Shown piece by piece: positions 1 through 12,588 of a stretch of 64,000 nucleotides of DNA (position 1 is its first letter; each line of letters begins with the position of its first letter). The stretch comes from Luteimicrobium album. Lineage in GTDB: Bacteria; Actinomycetota; Actinomycetes; Actinomycetales; Cellulomonadaceae. The notes under the pieces are model-generated. The model worked only from the letters and a program-made list of their open reading frames with translations, ran no database searches and had not been told where the DNA came from. The stretch lies in assembly GCF_030161555.1 (NCBI RefSeq), contig NZ_BSUK01000001.1, forward strand, positions 3,596,001 to 3,660,000, given 5' to 3'. Made by a program: the position numbers and the translations under genes.

Positions 1-1561
<1,561 letters not shown>

Positions 1562-1567
1562 CGCACC

Positions 1568-1573
1568 ATGGTA
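1568..1573 (-). promoter_or_regulatory. Leaderless uvrA -10 element
   Basis: TACCAT on the minus strand, then six bases and the GTG start. Transcription would begin at or next to the start codon, so no ribosome-binding site is needed. No TTG-type -35 is visible; its expected place coincides with the LexA box. Confidence 0.6.
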
Positions 1574-1590
1574 GGTCGAGCCACCGACAG

Positions 1591-1606
1591 TCGCACACAT
1601 GTTCGA
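1591..1606. promoter_or_regulatory. Putative LexA (SOS) box of uvrA
   Basis: TCGCACACATGTTCGA matches the Gram-positive/actinobacterial LexA consensus TCGAAC-N4-GTTCGA at 11 of 12 fixed positions; only the fourth base differs. It covers the -35 position of the leaderless uvrA promoter, where repressor binding would block RNA polymerase. uvrA is a classical SOS gene in many bacteria, so place and partner both fit. Effect on the divergent gene at 1648 is unknown. Confidence 0.6.
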
Positions 1607-1647
1607 CCCGTGTTCGCTGCGGGCGTCTTCCGGGGGACGATGGCCTC

Positions 1648-2313
1648 GTGCTCACCCTCGATCGCCTCGTCCTGCGGCAGCTCGCCGTCGGGCCGATGGA
1701 CAACGACGTCTACCTGCTCACCTGCCGCGCCACGGGCGCGCAGCTCCTCGTCGACGCGGCCGCGGAGCCCGACCGGTTGCTCGCGCTCGTCCGCGCCGGG
1801 TCCCCCGAGGGCCGGCTCGACGCCGTCGTGACGACACACGCGCACCGCGACCACGTCGGCGCGCTCGCGCAGGTGGTCGGCGCGACGGGCGCGGTCGCGG
1901 CGGCCGGGGCGGACGACGCCGCGGCGGTCACGGCCGCGACGGGGGTCGAGGTCGGGCGCCTCCTCCGCCACGGCGACACGGTCCGCGTCGGGGAGATCGA
2001 GCTCGCCGTCGTCGGGCTGCGTGGGCACACCCCCGGCTCGGTCGCGCTCGCGTACACCGAGCCGGGCACGGCGGCCGCGCCGGACGCGGTCCCGGGCCGC
2101 ACCCACCTGTTCACGGGCGACTCGCTCTTCCCGGGCGGCGTCGGGAACACGCAGCGCGACCCGGAGCGGTTCGCGCAGCTCTACGGCGACGTCGTGGCAC
2201 GGGTCTTCGACGTCTACCGCGACGACACCGTCGTCCTGCCCGGGCACGGCCGCCCGACGACGCTCGGTGACGAACGTCCGCACCTCGGGGAGTGGCGCGA
2301 GCGCGGCTGGTAG
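1648..2313 (+). CDS. MBL-fold (glyoxalase II-like) metal-dependent hydrolase
   Basis: A 221-residue metallo-beta-lactamase-fold enzyme. The metal-binding motif is T-H64-A-H66-R-D68-H69, followed by further ligands in RGHTPGS (His), [10 protein letters not shown] (Asp) and the late LPGHG (His), the order seen in hydroxyacylglutathione hydrolase-like proteins. It is probably a cytosolic thioester or ester hydrolase; in an actinobacterium a mycothiol-linked thioester is conceivable, but the substrate cannot be read from sequence. The GTG start has a GGGGGA ribosome-binding site about ten bases upstream. It is divergent from uvrA, and the YciI gene follows 17 bp downstream, perhaps co-transcribed. 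Confidence 0.88.
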   Translation: MLTLDRLVLRQLAVGPMDNDVYLLTCRATGAQLLVDAAAEPDRLLALVRAGSPEGRLDAVVTTHAHRDHVGALAQVVGATGAVAAAGADDAAAVTAATGVEVGRLLRHGDTVRVGEIELAVVGLRGHTPGSVALAYTEPGTAAAPDAVPGRTHLFTGDSLFPGGVGNTQRDPERFAQLYGDVVARVFDVYRDDTVVLPGHGRPTTLGDERPHLGEWRERGW

Positions 2314-2330
2314 TGCGCTTCAATGGCCGC

Positions 2331-2653
2331 ATGAGCTCCCCCGCAGCCCCCGCCCGGCCCGTCTTCGCCGTCCTGTACACCTACACGGACGACCCCACGA
2401 CGCGTGACGAGGTGCGCCCCGCGCACCGCGCCTACCTCGCGGAGCTGCTCGGGCGCGGGATCCTGCTGGCGTCGGGTCCCTGGGCTCCGGCGGAGGGTCA
2501 GGGGACGGGGCGCTGATCGTCGTGACCGCCGACGACCTCGACGTGGCGACGGCGCTCCTCGACGAGGACCCCTTCCGCGAGGTCGGCGTCGTCGCGCGGC
2601 GCGAGATCCGCGAGTGGGTCCAGGTCATGGGCCCCTGGGCGCCGTCGGCCTGA
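2331..2653 (+). CDS. YciI-like protein (apparent frameshift)
   Basis: Small YCII/ferredoxin-like alpha-beta barrel domain. The first frame reads to LLASGPWAPAEGQ and stops at 2516; a +1 frame resumes at once with GALIVVTADDLDVATALL and DPFREVGVV and ends at 2653, giving the usual length of about 107 residues. One extra G in the GGGG run at 2501-2504 (or 2507-2510) restores a single protein. The catalytic role of this family is poorly defined. The 3' end overlaps the convergent TerC gene by 29 bp. The break fits the window-wide pattern of short G/C runs and is more likely a sequencing error than a true pseudogene. Confidence 0.75.
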
Positions 2654-3626
2654 CCTCCCCGTCCTCGCGCCGCGAGCGCCACAGGCTCGCGAGGGTCGCG
2701 GCGGCGAGCACGACGACGATCACGACGAGCGAGAGCCACGTGGGCACCTCGGGCACCGGCACCGGGTCGCCGCCGTTGACGAACGGCAGGGTGTTCTCGT
2801 GCAGCGCCTCGAGCACGAGCTTGACGCCGATGAACGCGAGCACGACGGCGAGGCCGATCGGCAGGTAGACGAGCCGGTCGAGGAGCCCGCCCAGGAGGAA
2901 GTAGAGCTGGCGCAGGCCCATGAGGGCGAAGACGTTCGCGGTGAAGACGATGAACGGGTCCTGCGTCAGCCCGAAGATCGCGGGGATCGAGTCGAACGCG
3001 AACAGCAGATCGGTCGTCCCGATGGCGACGAAGACGATCAGCAGGGGCGTGAGGAAGCGTCGCCCGTCGACCCGTGTGGTGAGGCGCCCGCCGTCGTAGT
3101 GGTCGGTCACGGGCAGGACCCGTCGCACCAGGCCGACGAACCGGTTCTCGTGGTACTCCTCGTCCTCCCCGCCGCCCCGGACCAGCGTGATCGCGGTGTA
3201 GACGAGGAACGCGCCGAAGAAGTAGAAGATCCAGGTGAAGTGCTCGATCAGCGCCGCGCCCGCGAGGATGAAGATCCCGCGGAGCACGAGCGCGATGACG
3301 ATGCCCACCATGAGGACCCGCTGCTGCTGCTCCCGGGGCACCGCGAACGACGCCATGATCAGCACGAACACGAAGAGGTTGTCGACCGACAGGCTGTACT
3401 CGGTGAGCCACCCCGCGTAGAACTCGGTCGCGGGGGTGCCCCCACCCACCAGGTACAGGAGCCCGCCGAACACGAGCGCGAGCCCGACGTAGAACCCGAT
3501 CCATGCGAGGCACTCCTTGACCGTGGGCACGTGCGGGCGCCGCCGCACGAGGTACAGGTCACCCAGCAGGAGGACCGCGAGCGCCGCGAGACTGACCGCG
3601 CGGAACCAGGTGGGGATGTCGTGCAC
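2625..3626 (-). CDS. TerC/Alx-family membrane protein (Mn2+ exporter-like), copy 1
   Basis: A 333-residue integral membrane protein of the TerC family with about nine hydrophobic segments. The family hallmark LSVDNLFVFVLIM is present near residue 80, and acidic membrane residues recur in FAFDSIPAIFGLTQD. Known members (Alx, YceF, YkoY) export Mn2+ or support metalation of exported proteins. It starts at a GTG three bases after the upstream TerC paralogue stops, with no clear ribosome-binding site of its own, so the pair is probably translationally coupled under the riboswitch at 4630-4778. The two copies share the same loop (GGEDEEYHENRF versus GDDEEYHENGF), which indicates tandem duplication. 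Confidence 0.92.
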   Translation of the reverse strand: MHDIPTWFRAVSLAALAVLLLGDLYLVRRRPHVPTVKECLAWIGFYVGLALVFGGLLYLVGGGTPATEFYAGWLTEYSLSVDNLFVFVLIMASFAVPREQQQRVLMVGIVIALVLRGIFILAGAALIEHFTWIFYFFGAFLVYTAITLVRGGGEDEEYHENRFVGLVRRVLPVTDHYDGGRLTTRVDGRRFLTPLLIVFVAIGTTDLLFAFDSIPAIFGLTQDPFIVFTANVFALMGLRQLYFLLGGLLDRLVYLPIGLAVVLAFIGVKLVLEALHENTLPFVNGGDPVPVPEVPTWLSLVVIVVVLAAATLASLWRSRREDGEVRPTAPRGP

Positions 3627-3629
3627 GGG

Positions 3630-4629
3630 TCAGCGGTCCTTCCGGGTCGGCGCGGCCAGCTCGCGGCGGCGGCGGTCCGCCCACAGGCTCAGCAGGGTCG
3701 TGACCGCGAGCACGACGACGATGTAGCCGAGCGAGACCGCCGTCGAGATCTCGGGGACGTCGACGTGCTCGCCGCCGTTCACGAACGGCAGCTCGTTGGT
3801 GTGCAGCGCGTGCAGCACGAGCTTGACGCCGATGAACGCGAGGATCGCGGCGAGCCCGTAGGCGAGGAAGACGAGCCGGTCGAGCAGCCCGTCGATGAGG
3901 AAGTAGAGCTGGCGCAGGCCCAGGAGCGAGAACGCGTTCGCGGCGAACACGAGGTACGTCTCCTGGGTGAGGCCGAAGATCGCGGGGATCGAGTCGACGG
4001 CGAACAGGAGGTCCGCGCTGCCGATCGCCAGCATCACGACGAGCAGCGGGGTGACGAGCCAGCGCCCCGCCCGGCGCACGACCATCCGGCCCTCGACGTA
4101 GTCCTCGGTCACCGGCAGCGTCCGGCGCACGAGCCGCAGGAACCCGTTCTCGTGGTACTCCTCGTCGTCGCCGCTGCGCGCGTGCCTCAGCTGCGACCAC
4201 GCCGTCCACAGCAGGAACGCGCCGAACAGGTAGAAGACCCAGGCGAAGTTCTCGACGAGCGCCGCGCCGAGCAGGATGAAGATCGTCCGCAGGACCAGCG
4301 CCACGGTGATGCCGAGCAGCAGGACCTTCTGCTGGAGCAGCCGCGGCACCCGGAACGTCGCCATGATCAGCACGAACACGAAGAGGTTGTCGACCGACAG
4401 GCTCTTCTCGGTGATGTACCCGGCGTAGTACTCGCCCGCGAAGCCGCCGCCCCAGCCCCCACACGACGAGTCCGAACACGAGCGCGACCGCCACGTAGCC
4501 CGCGGACCACCAGGCCGACTCGCGCATCGACGGGGCGTGGGGGACGCGGGCGTGGCCGACGAAGTCGACCGCCAGCATGGCGAGGATCACCGCGACGGTG
4601 ACGAGCCAGACCCAGACGGGAACATCCAT
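3630..4629 (-). CDS. TerC/Alx-family membrane protein, copy 2 (apparent frameshift)
   Basis: Restored protein of about 332 residues. It begins MDVPVWVWLVTVAVILAMLA, reads to ALVFGLVVWG, loses frame, and resumes as GEYYAGYITEKSLSVDNLFV. Removing one C from the CCCCC run at 4456-4460 joins the parts; this is the only apparent insertion in the window, all other breaks being deletions. Family marks are SLSVDNLFVFVLIM and FAVDSIPAIFGLTQE. It is the first gene after the Mn2+ riboswitch. The GGAGG ribosome-binding site seven bases before ATG 4629 lies inside a hairpin. The duplicated, riboswitch-controlled pair points to Mn2+ efflux. Confidence 0.88.
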
Positions 4630-4778
4630 GCGAAGACCTCCGGTACGACGACGAGTACCGAAGGTCTCTTCCACCCGGGAACCGGGCCGACGCCCCGAGC
4701 ACCACCGACCCGGGGAGCCGGGCAGGCGCGCTCGTGATGACGAGGTCGCCGCGAGAGGAATACTCCCCTTCTGACGGG
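4630..4778 (-). promoter_or_regulatory. yybP-ykoY-type Mn2+ riboswitch upstream of the TerC pair
   Basis: The minus strand carries the diagnostic loop AAGGGGAGTA (GGGGAGTA at 4768-4761) just after the kinase-fusion stop codon. GC-rich stems follow, then GGGTGGAAGAGACC and a terminal hairpin ending at the TerC start. GGGGAGUA is the conserved first loop of the yybP-ykoY Mn2+ sensor, whose commonest targets are terC-type exporters. No U-tract is seen, and the last hairpin contains the ribosome-binding site, so control is probably translational. The second Mn-binding loop was not fitted by hand. A -10-like TAGCGT overlaps the upstream stop codon. Confidence 0.75.
4635..4666 (-). promoter_or_regulatory. 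Ribosome-binding-site-sequestering hairpin of the Mn riboswitch
   Basis: On the minus strand GACCTTCGGTAC (4666-4655) pairs with GTACCGGAGGTC (4646-4635) across an eight-base loop: twelve pairs with one U-G wobble. The 3' arm contains GGAGG, seven bases before ATG 4629. With the hairpin closed, TerC translation would be blocked; Mn2+ binding to the aptamer would be expected to open it. Confidence 0.7.
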
Positions 4779-4784
4779 ACGACG

Positions 4785-6373
4785 CTACCAGTCGGCGAGC
4801 CGCACCACGACGTCGGCGCGCGCGGCACCCGGCCGCACGACGACGGCGTTCGCCTCGTCCGACCGCTCGACCCAGGCGCGGGCCGCCTCGGGCGACCGCC
4901 CGTGCCGCACGTGCCGCGCGACGAGCCCCTCGACCCGCGCGGCGTCGTCGGGCGCGAGGAACCACGCCTCGTCGAGCAGCGCGCGCACCCGCGCCCATGG
5001 GCCGTCGTCGAGCAGGAGGTAGTTCCCCTCGGTGACCACCAGGGGCACGGTCGCGGCCACGGCGACGGCGCCCGCGACCGGTTCCTCGATCTCCCGCCGG
5101 AACTCGGGGGCGAGGACGGGTGCGTCGCCGGGCGCCTGGCGCACGAGCCGCTCCAGGAGCGCGACGAAGCCCGCGCCGTCGAAGGTGTCGGGGGCGCCCT
5201 TGCGGTCCGCGCGACCGAGCCGGTCGAGCTCCCGCTGGGCGAGGTGGAAGCCGTCCTGCCCGACGACGACGGCCTCGCCCCTGAGCGCCTCCGCGACCTG
5301 CGCGGCGAGCGTCGACTTGCCGGCACCGGGAGGCCCCGCGATCCCCAGCACGCGGCGGCGACCGTCCGCCCGGGAGAGCTCGACGAGCGCGCGGGCCCGC
5401 GCGACGAGGTCGTCGCGCGCGGTCACCTCGACGGGGCCGGGCCCCTGCCCCCGGCCGGCGGCGACCTCGTCGGTCCCGAGGGTCGCGAGCCACGCCCGCG
5501 GACCGGCGACGGAGACGCGGAGCGACGCGACCCGTGCGGCCTCCGCGAGCGCCCCCACGAACCCGGCGCCGGACGCCAGCGCCCACGCGAGCGCGCCGTG
5601 GAAGGCGTCCCCCGCGCCCAGCGTGTCGACGGCGTCGACGGCCGGTACCGGGACGGTGCCGGAGCGGTCGTCCTCCCACCACTCGACGGGTCCGGCGCCG
5701 TGCGTGACCGCGACCCGCGCGACGCCCACGGCCCGCAGGCCCGGCCCGACGCCGTCGGCCCTCGCCGTCGGGTCCGCGCCGAGCCGGAAGTCTCCGGACG
5801 CCGCGACGACGTCGCAGCACCGGACCAGCTCGGCGAGGTGCGGCTTCCACCGGCCCGCGTCGAGGAGCACCGGGACCCCGGCCGATCGCGCGGCCCGGGC
5901 TGCGACGGTCTGGAGCGCGGGGTGGTGCCCGTCGAGGAGCACGACGTCCTGTCCCCCGACGAGCTCGTGGACGTGACCGGGCGCCGCGACCTCGACCCGG
6001 CCGCCGTCGGGCGAGACGACGGTCCGCTCCCGGTACGCTCGTCGACCGCGACCGCGGAGACAGCCAGGGCGAACCCGTGCGGCGCGACGTCGACGACACG
6101 CACCCCGTGCGCCTCGAGGTCGTCCCGCGCCGCTGACGCGGCCGCGCCCGTGCCGAGCGCGGCCACGAGCGTGGCGGACCCGCCGAGCGCCGCGAACACG
6201 ACCGCGGCGTTGGCGGCCGGACCGCCCGCCGCGACGTCCTGGCGGTGGGCCGTGACCTTGGTGTTCGGCTCCGGCGGCGCGCTGACGCGATGGACGACGT
6301 CGAGCGTCGTCAGCCCGACGAACAGTCCGGACGGGCGGTCGCTCCCGGCGGGTGGTTGCGAGGTGGTCGGCAC
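4785..6373 (-). CDS. PfkB carbohydrate kinase fused to a uridine-kinase-like P-loop kinase (apparent frameshift)
   Basis: Restored protein of about 529 residues with two kinase folds. The first is PfkB/ribokinase-like: FVGLTTLDVVHRV near the start, the sugar-site GG in AAGGPAANAAVVFAALGG, and the catalytic signature DTLGAGDAFHG near residue 250. The second is a P-loop kinase of the uridine kinase/phosphoribulokinase group: Walker A GPPGAGKST near residue 347 and VVVGQDGFHLAQRELDRLG. The frame is lost near 6029-6031, where one more G in ACCGGGAG gives DERTGERTVVSPDGG. GTG 6373 has TACGCT six bases upstream (leaderless). The sugar substrate is unknown; FrcK-like sugar kinases are the nearest family for the second half. 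Confidence 0.82.
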
Positions 6374-6389
6374 CGCCTCAGCGTAGGCG

Positions 6390-6824
6390 TCACTGCACGC
6401 AGAACTCGTTGCCCTCGGGGTCGTGCATCACGATCCAGTACTCGCCGGTCGTCTCGTCGGGCCCGAACTCACGCACGCGCGACGCGCCGAGGCCCTCGAG
6501 CTTGGCGGCGTGCGCGCGCACGGCGTCGCGCGCCGCGTCGTCGTGGCCGCCGCCCACGTTGACGTCGAGGTGCACCCGGTTCTTCGCGGTCTTCGGCTCG
6601 GGGACCTTCTGGAAGAACAGGCGCGGGCCGACGCCGTCGGGGTCGACGAGGGCGAACGCGCGGTCCCGCTCTTCCGCGGGGACGCCCCAGGCGTCGAGCG
6701 CCTCGTCCCAGGTCGCGAAGTCTCCCGGTGGCGGCGGCACCACGTACCCGAGCGCCTCGATCCAGAACCGCGCCAACCCCTCGGGATCGTGCGCGTCGAA
6801 GGTGACCTGCACGCTGTACGTCAT
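6390..6824 (-). CDS. VOC-family (glyoxalase/bleomycin resistance-like) protein
   Basis: A 144-residue protein with paired beta-alpha-beta-beta-beta units of the vicinal-oxygen-chelate superfamily. It begins YSVQVTFDAHDPEGLARFW and ends with HDPEGNEFCVQ, the classic C-terminal VOC motif with a metal-site Glu. The central KNRVHLDVNV strand supplies the His of the second half. The subfamily is the glyoxalase-like domain group common in actinobacteria; the substrate is unknown. It lies 33 bp after uvrB on the same strand with a purine-rich GAGGCAGGGG leader, so it may be read from the uvrB transcript. Confidence 0.88.
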   Translation of the reverse strand: MTYSVQVTFDAHDPEGLARFWIEALGYVVPPPPGDFATWDEALDAWGVPAEERDRAFALVDPDGVGPRLFFQKVPEPKTAKNRVHLDVNVGGGHDDAARDAVRAHAAKLEGLGASRVREFGPDETTGEYWIVMHDPEGNEFCVQ

Positions 6825-6857
6825 CGTCTGCCCCTGCCTCTCGGTGTGGTGGTCCGG

Positions 6858-8963
<2,106 letters not shown>

Positions 8964-8969
8964 GCAGCC

Positions 8970-8975
8970 AGCGTA
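8970..8975 (-). promoter_or_regulatory. Leaderless uvrB -10 element
   Basis: TACGCT on the minus strand followed by six bases and ATG 8963. It has the same layout as uvrA, which fixes the start codon and removes about 59 spurious upstream residues. Confidence 0.6.
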
Positions 8976-9131
8976 GGTCGACCCTCCGACATCGCGCGGC
9001 GCACGGTCGGCCGACCCTCGAGCCCCGGCGCCGCGGGACTTCACCCCGCCCGTCCGGCGCTGCCTGATGCAGGCTCGACGGTCCTGGGTCACAGTGGATG
9101 CCTCGGGCAGGGGCTGACCGACAGGAGCTCG

Positions 9132-12100
9132 ATGATTCACGCGACACTTCGGCGGAGAGTTGCGGCGGGCGCCGCGCTGGCACTGGTCCTCAGCGGGGCC
9201 CTCGCGGTCGTGACGGTCCTGCCCACCGCCGACGCCGCCACCGTCTCCGGCCTGCTGCCGCCGTCGTCGGGGATCCTGCCCGGCCCCTCGCCCTCCGGGG
9301 ACGGTGCGAACGACGGCTGGGGTCCGTGCGTGCCGACCCCGAACCCCGATGAGGCGGGCAACTGCCAGGGCTGGTCGGACGACAAGACCGGAAACATCAA
9401 CGGCACCGACGACGCGCCGAACGTGATCGTGGGCGGGGACTTCTCAGTCACCGGGACCGCCGCGGAGACCGAAGGGCTCCTCGTAGTCAACGGAGACGCA
9501 TCGTTCGACAAGTCCTACAACGTGGGCTGGGCTATCGGCAGCGGCGTGATTCCGGCCAATCGCTCGGACTGGCTCATCGTCGGTGGCGACGCGACCGTCA
9601 CCCCGTCCACGTCAGCCGTCCAGGTCGGGACGAACGTCTCGCCCATCCGGACGGGCGACATCCGGGTCGGCGGCGCGCACAACTTCCGCGACGCCGCCGT
9701 GCCCTCATCCACGCAGTGGGGGCAGCTCGGCGGGGCAGTCGACACCGCGAACCAGACGACACCCACCCAGTTCCAGAACGCGGTCTACGACGACGCAGAG
9801 ACGGTCCTCGCCGACGACCACTACGACGACCTGTTCGGCGACGACGGCACCATGGCGACGTACTCGCAGCAGTGCTACGCCCCGCTGAGCGACCCGGACG
9901 TCACGACGGCCGAGAACCTGGGCGGCACGCTCTCCGTGACCCACGGCACGGTGACGCTCACGGGGAGCACCCTGACGCTGACAGGGCCGGGGAGCGGCGA
10001 CCTCGTCGTCTTCGATCTACCAGCGACCATCGGATCGGCCGGCACCCCCGCGACCGTGGACGTCTCCGGCATTCCGACGGCGGCGACCATCCTCCTCAAC
10101 ACCGCTGCGGGAGGAGCGGTGGCGCAGTTCGTCTCCGACATCACGGTCGACGACGGCCCCAACCAGGCACCGACCTGGCGCGACCAGGTCCTCTTCAACT
10201 ACCCGAACGCGACGTCCGTCCGGCTCGGCGGACCCGTTCAGCTCCCTGGCTCGATCCTCATGGGGCAGCCCGGCTCGACGCTCACGGTCGGCGTCGCCGG
10301 CACGAACGGCCGCGTCTACACACCCGGCAACATGGTCAACGACGGCGGTGCCGGCGCCGGTGTGGGCACCGGGACGGAGAACCACGCGTACGCGTTCACG
10401 GGGCGGCTCGGCTGCGCCGCGATCGTCCCGGGGACCTTCTCGGTCGCCAAGGACCTCACCGGCGACGGTGCAGGCTCCGTGCCGGACGACACCGCGTTCA
10501 CCGTTCACTGGGCCGTCACCGGTCCGGCCGACAGCCCCAACCTCGGCGACGACGGCGACCTCACCGTCCTCGCCGACGGCACGCCGGTCGACGGCCCGGA
10601 GCTTGCCCAGGGCGACCAGGTGACGCTCTCCGAGCCCTCGTTCCCCGACGTCGACGGCATCGACTGGGGCACCCCGACCATCTCCCCCAATCCGGTCACG
10701 ATCGGCGGGGAGAACTCCGTCACGGCGGTCACCGTCACCAACACCGCCACGCTCCAGCGCGGCGGATTCACGATCCGTAAGGCGGTGACGGGCGACGACG
10801 GGGCGTCGACCACGGGCTTCGACATCAGCTGGCAGTGTTCGGCAGAGAACCTGGACGGCGACGACTCGGGCACCGTGCACCTCGCGGGCGGCGGGTCCGA
10901 GACGATCACCGGCTTCCCGGTGGGCACGACCTGCACGTTCACCGAGCCCGCGCCGGACGACGACAACGGCACGTGGGCGTCGGACGTCGACCCGGACTCC
11001 TCACGATCGCGGAGGACGACGGCACCGCGCAGGTCGTGACGGTCACCAACACGTTCACCCACGCGGTCGGCGGCTTCACGATCGAGAAGCGCGTGACGGG
11101 GGACCCGGGTGCGTCCACCACGACGTTCGCGGGCACCTGGACGTGCGACGCGGCGAACGGCGACGGAGCCAGCAACGGCACGTGGTCGCTCGAGGCCGGC
11201 GAGACCCTGGCCCTGGACGGCTTCCCCACCGGCACGACCTGCTCGGTCACGGAGGACCAGCCCACCGACGCCAACGGCTCGTGGGCGTCCTCGATCGCCC
11301 CGGCCGGCGACTTCACGATCACCGAGGGTGATGCCACCGCCCGGGTCGTGACCGTGACCAACACGTTCACGCACGCCGTCGGCGGGTTCAGCGTCGTCAA
11401 GGCCGTGACGGGCGACGCCGGCGCCTCGACCACGACCTTCACGGGCACGTGGACGTGCGACGCCCCGGACGCCCAGGGCGACTCGTCGGGCACCTGGTCG
11501 CTCGAGGCCGGCGGCACGGTGGCGTTCGACGGCTTCCCGACGGGCACGACCTGCTCGGTCACGGAGGACCAGCCCGCCGACGACAACGGCACCTGGTCCT
11601 CCGCCGTCGTCCCGGAGGGCACCTTCACCATCATCGAGGGCACCTCGGCGGCACAGGTCGTCACCGTGACCAACACGTTCACCAGCACGGTGGGCGGGTT
11701 CCAGGTCTCCAAGGTCGTCGAGGGCGACGACGGCGCGACCGTCGACGAGTTCACGATCGACTGGTCGTGCGACCAGCCGAACGCGGACGACCAGTCCTCG
11801 GGCAGCGTCACGCTGCACGCGGGCGACGAGTCCGACCCGATCACCGGCTTCCCTGTCGGCACGCAGTGCACGGTCTCCGAGCCGACCGTCGACGACACGT
11901 CCGGCACGTGGGCGTCGTCCGTGACCCCGGCCACCGTCACGATCGGCAGCGAGGACCCCTCCGAGATCGCTGCCGTCACGGTGACGAACACCTTCACCGC
12001 CGCTCGCGGCGGGTTCACGATCCAGAAGGAGGTCACGGGCGACACCGGCGCCTCGACGACTACCTTCGCCGTCGACTGGCAGTGCTCCGCGGCGAACACC

Positions 12101-12541
12101 GACGGTGACGCCTCGGGCACGGTCAACCTGAGCGACGGCGACACGGCGACGCTCACGGGCTTCCCGGTCGGCACGACGTGCACCGTCTCCGAGGACACCC
12201 CGACCGACGACAACGGCACCTGGCGCACGCCGACGATCGACCCCGGCGAGGTCACGATCGCCGAGGACGACGGCACCGCCCAGGTGGTGACCGTCACGAA
12301 CACCTTCGAGACCCCGACGCCGACCCCCACTCCGTCCGAGACCACACCGGCCCCGACGAGCCCCGCGCCGAGCACGACGACGCCCGCACCGGCACCGACG
12401 TCGGGGCCCACGACGCCCGGCGCGGGCGGCGGCGGTCTCGCGGTCACCGGGTTCGACGGCCTGACGATCGCGGCGGTCGGCGCCTTCCTCCTGGCCCTGG
12501 GCGTCGCCGCGGTCCTGATCGCCCGCCGCCGTCGGAGCTGA
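9132..12541 (+). CDS. Choice-of-anchor A / DUF5979 sortase-anchored surface adhesin (apparent frameshift)
   Basis: Restored length about 1136 residues. A signal peptide ([21 protein letters not shown]) is followed by a choice-of-anchor-A domain ([30 protein letters not shown]; residues about 80-430). Six Ig-like modules come next, one divergent from 10431 and five close copies from 10761. The tail is Thr/Pro-rich, then LAVTG (12437-12451), a hydrophobic helix and RRRRS, a cell-wall anchor typical of actinobacterial LAxTG sortases. Each module holds Lys (GGFTIxK), Glu (TVSE) and Asn (VTVTNTF), the layout of CnaB isopeptide bonds. The frame breaks near 10998 and needs one base. AGGAG precedes the ATG by four bases. 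Confidence 0.85.
10761..12309 (+). repeat. Five tandem ~312-bp coding repeats (DUF5979 modules)
   Basis: Module starts at 10761, 11069, 11381, 11693 and 12008 give periods of about 309, 312, 312 and 315 bp (about 104 residues). Modules 2 and 3 share long near-identical DNA, for example the stretches around 11225-11275 and 11535-11580 encoding [14 protein letters not shown], which indicates recent duplication or conversion. Modules 1 and 5 resemble each other more (FPVGTTCT), and module 4 is the most diverged. Such repeats can expand or shrink by recombination and can also cause misassembly. Confidence 0.85.
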
Positions 12542-12550
12542 CGCGGGACG

Positions 12551-12578
12551 CGCCCTGACCCGGCTCCGGGTCGGGGCG
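12551..12578. terminator. Hairpin terminator between the adhesin gene and pcp
   Basis: CGCCCTGACCCGG and CCGGGTCGGGGCG form thirteen pairs with one wobble around a two-base centre. It sits ten bases after the adhesin stop codon and eleven before the convergent pcp stop, so it can serve both strands. There is no T-tract, as is usual in high-GC actinobacteria. Confidence 0.6.
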
Positions 12579-12588
12579 GTCCGCGCCG

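Noticed and set aside
3559..6099. Open frame of 846 codons on the minus strand across the kinase fusion and TerC
   Set aside because: It is out of frame with the kinase domains and only its middle part (TerC N-terminus) is real. Arg/Gly/Pro-rich text elsewhere is a frame shadow.
8964..9131. LexA box upstream of uvrB
   Set aside because: I searched the 168-bp gap for TCGAAC-N4-GTTCGA or one-mismatch forms and saw none.
9716..12558. Arg/Gly-rich frames overlapping the adhesin
   Set aside because: Repetitive coding DNA in high GC produces parallel open frames. They have no ribosome-binding site and no family match.
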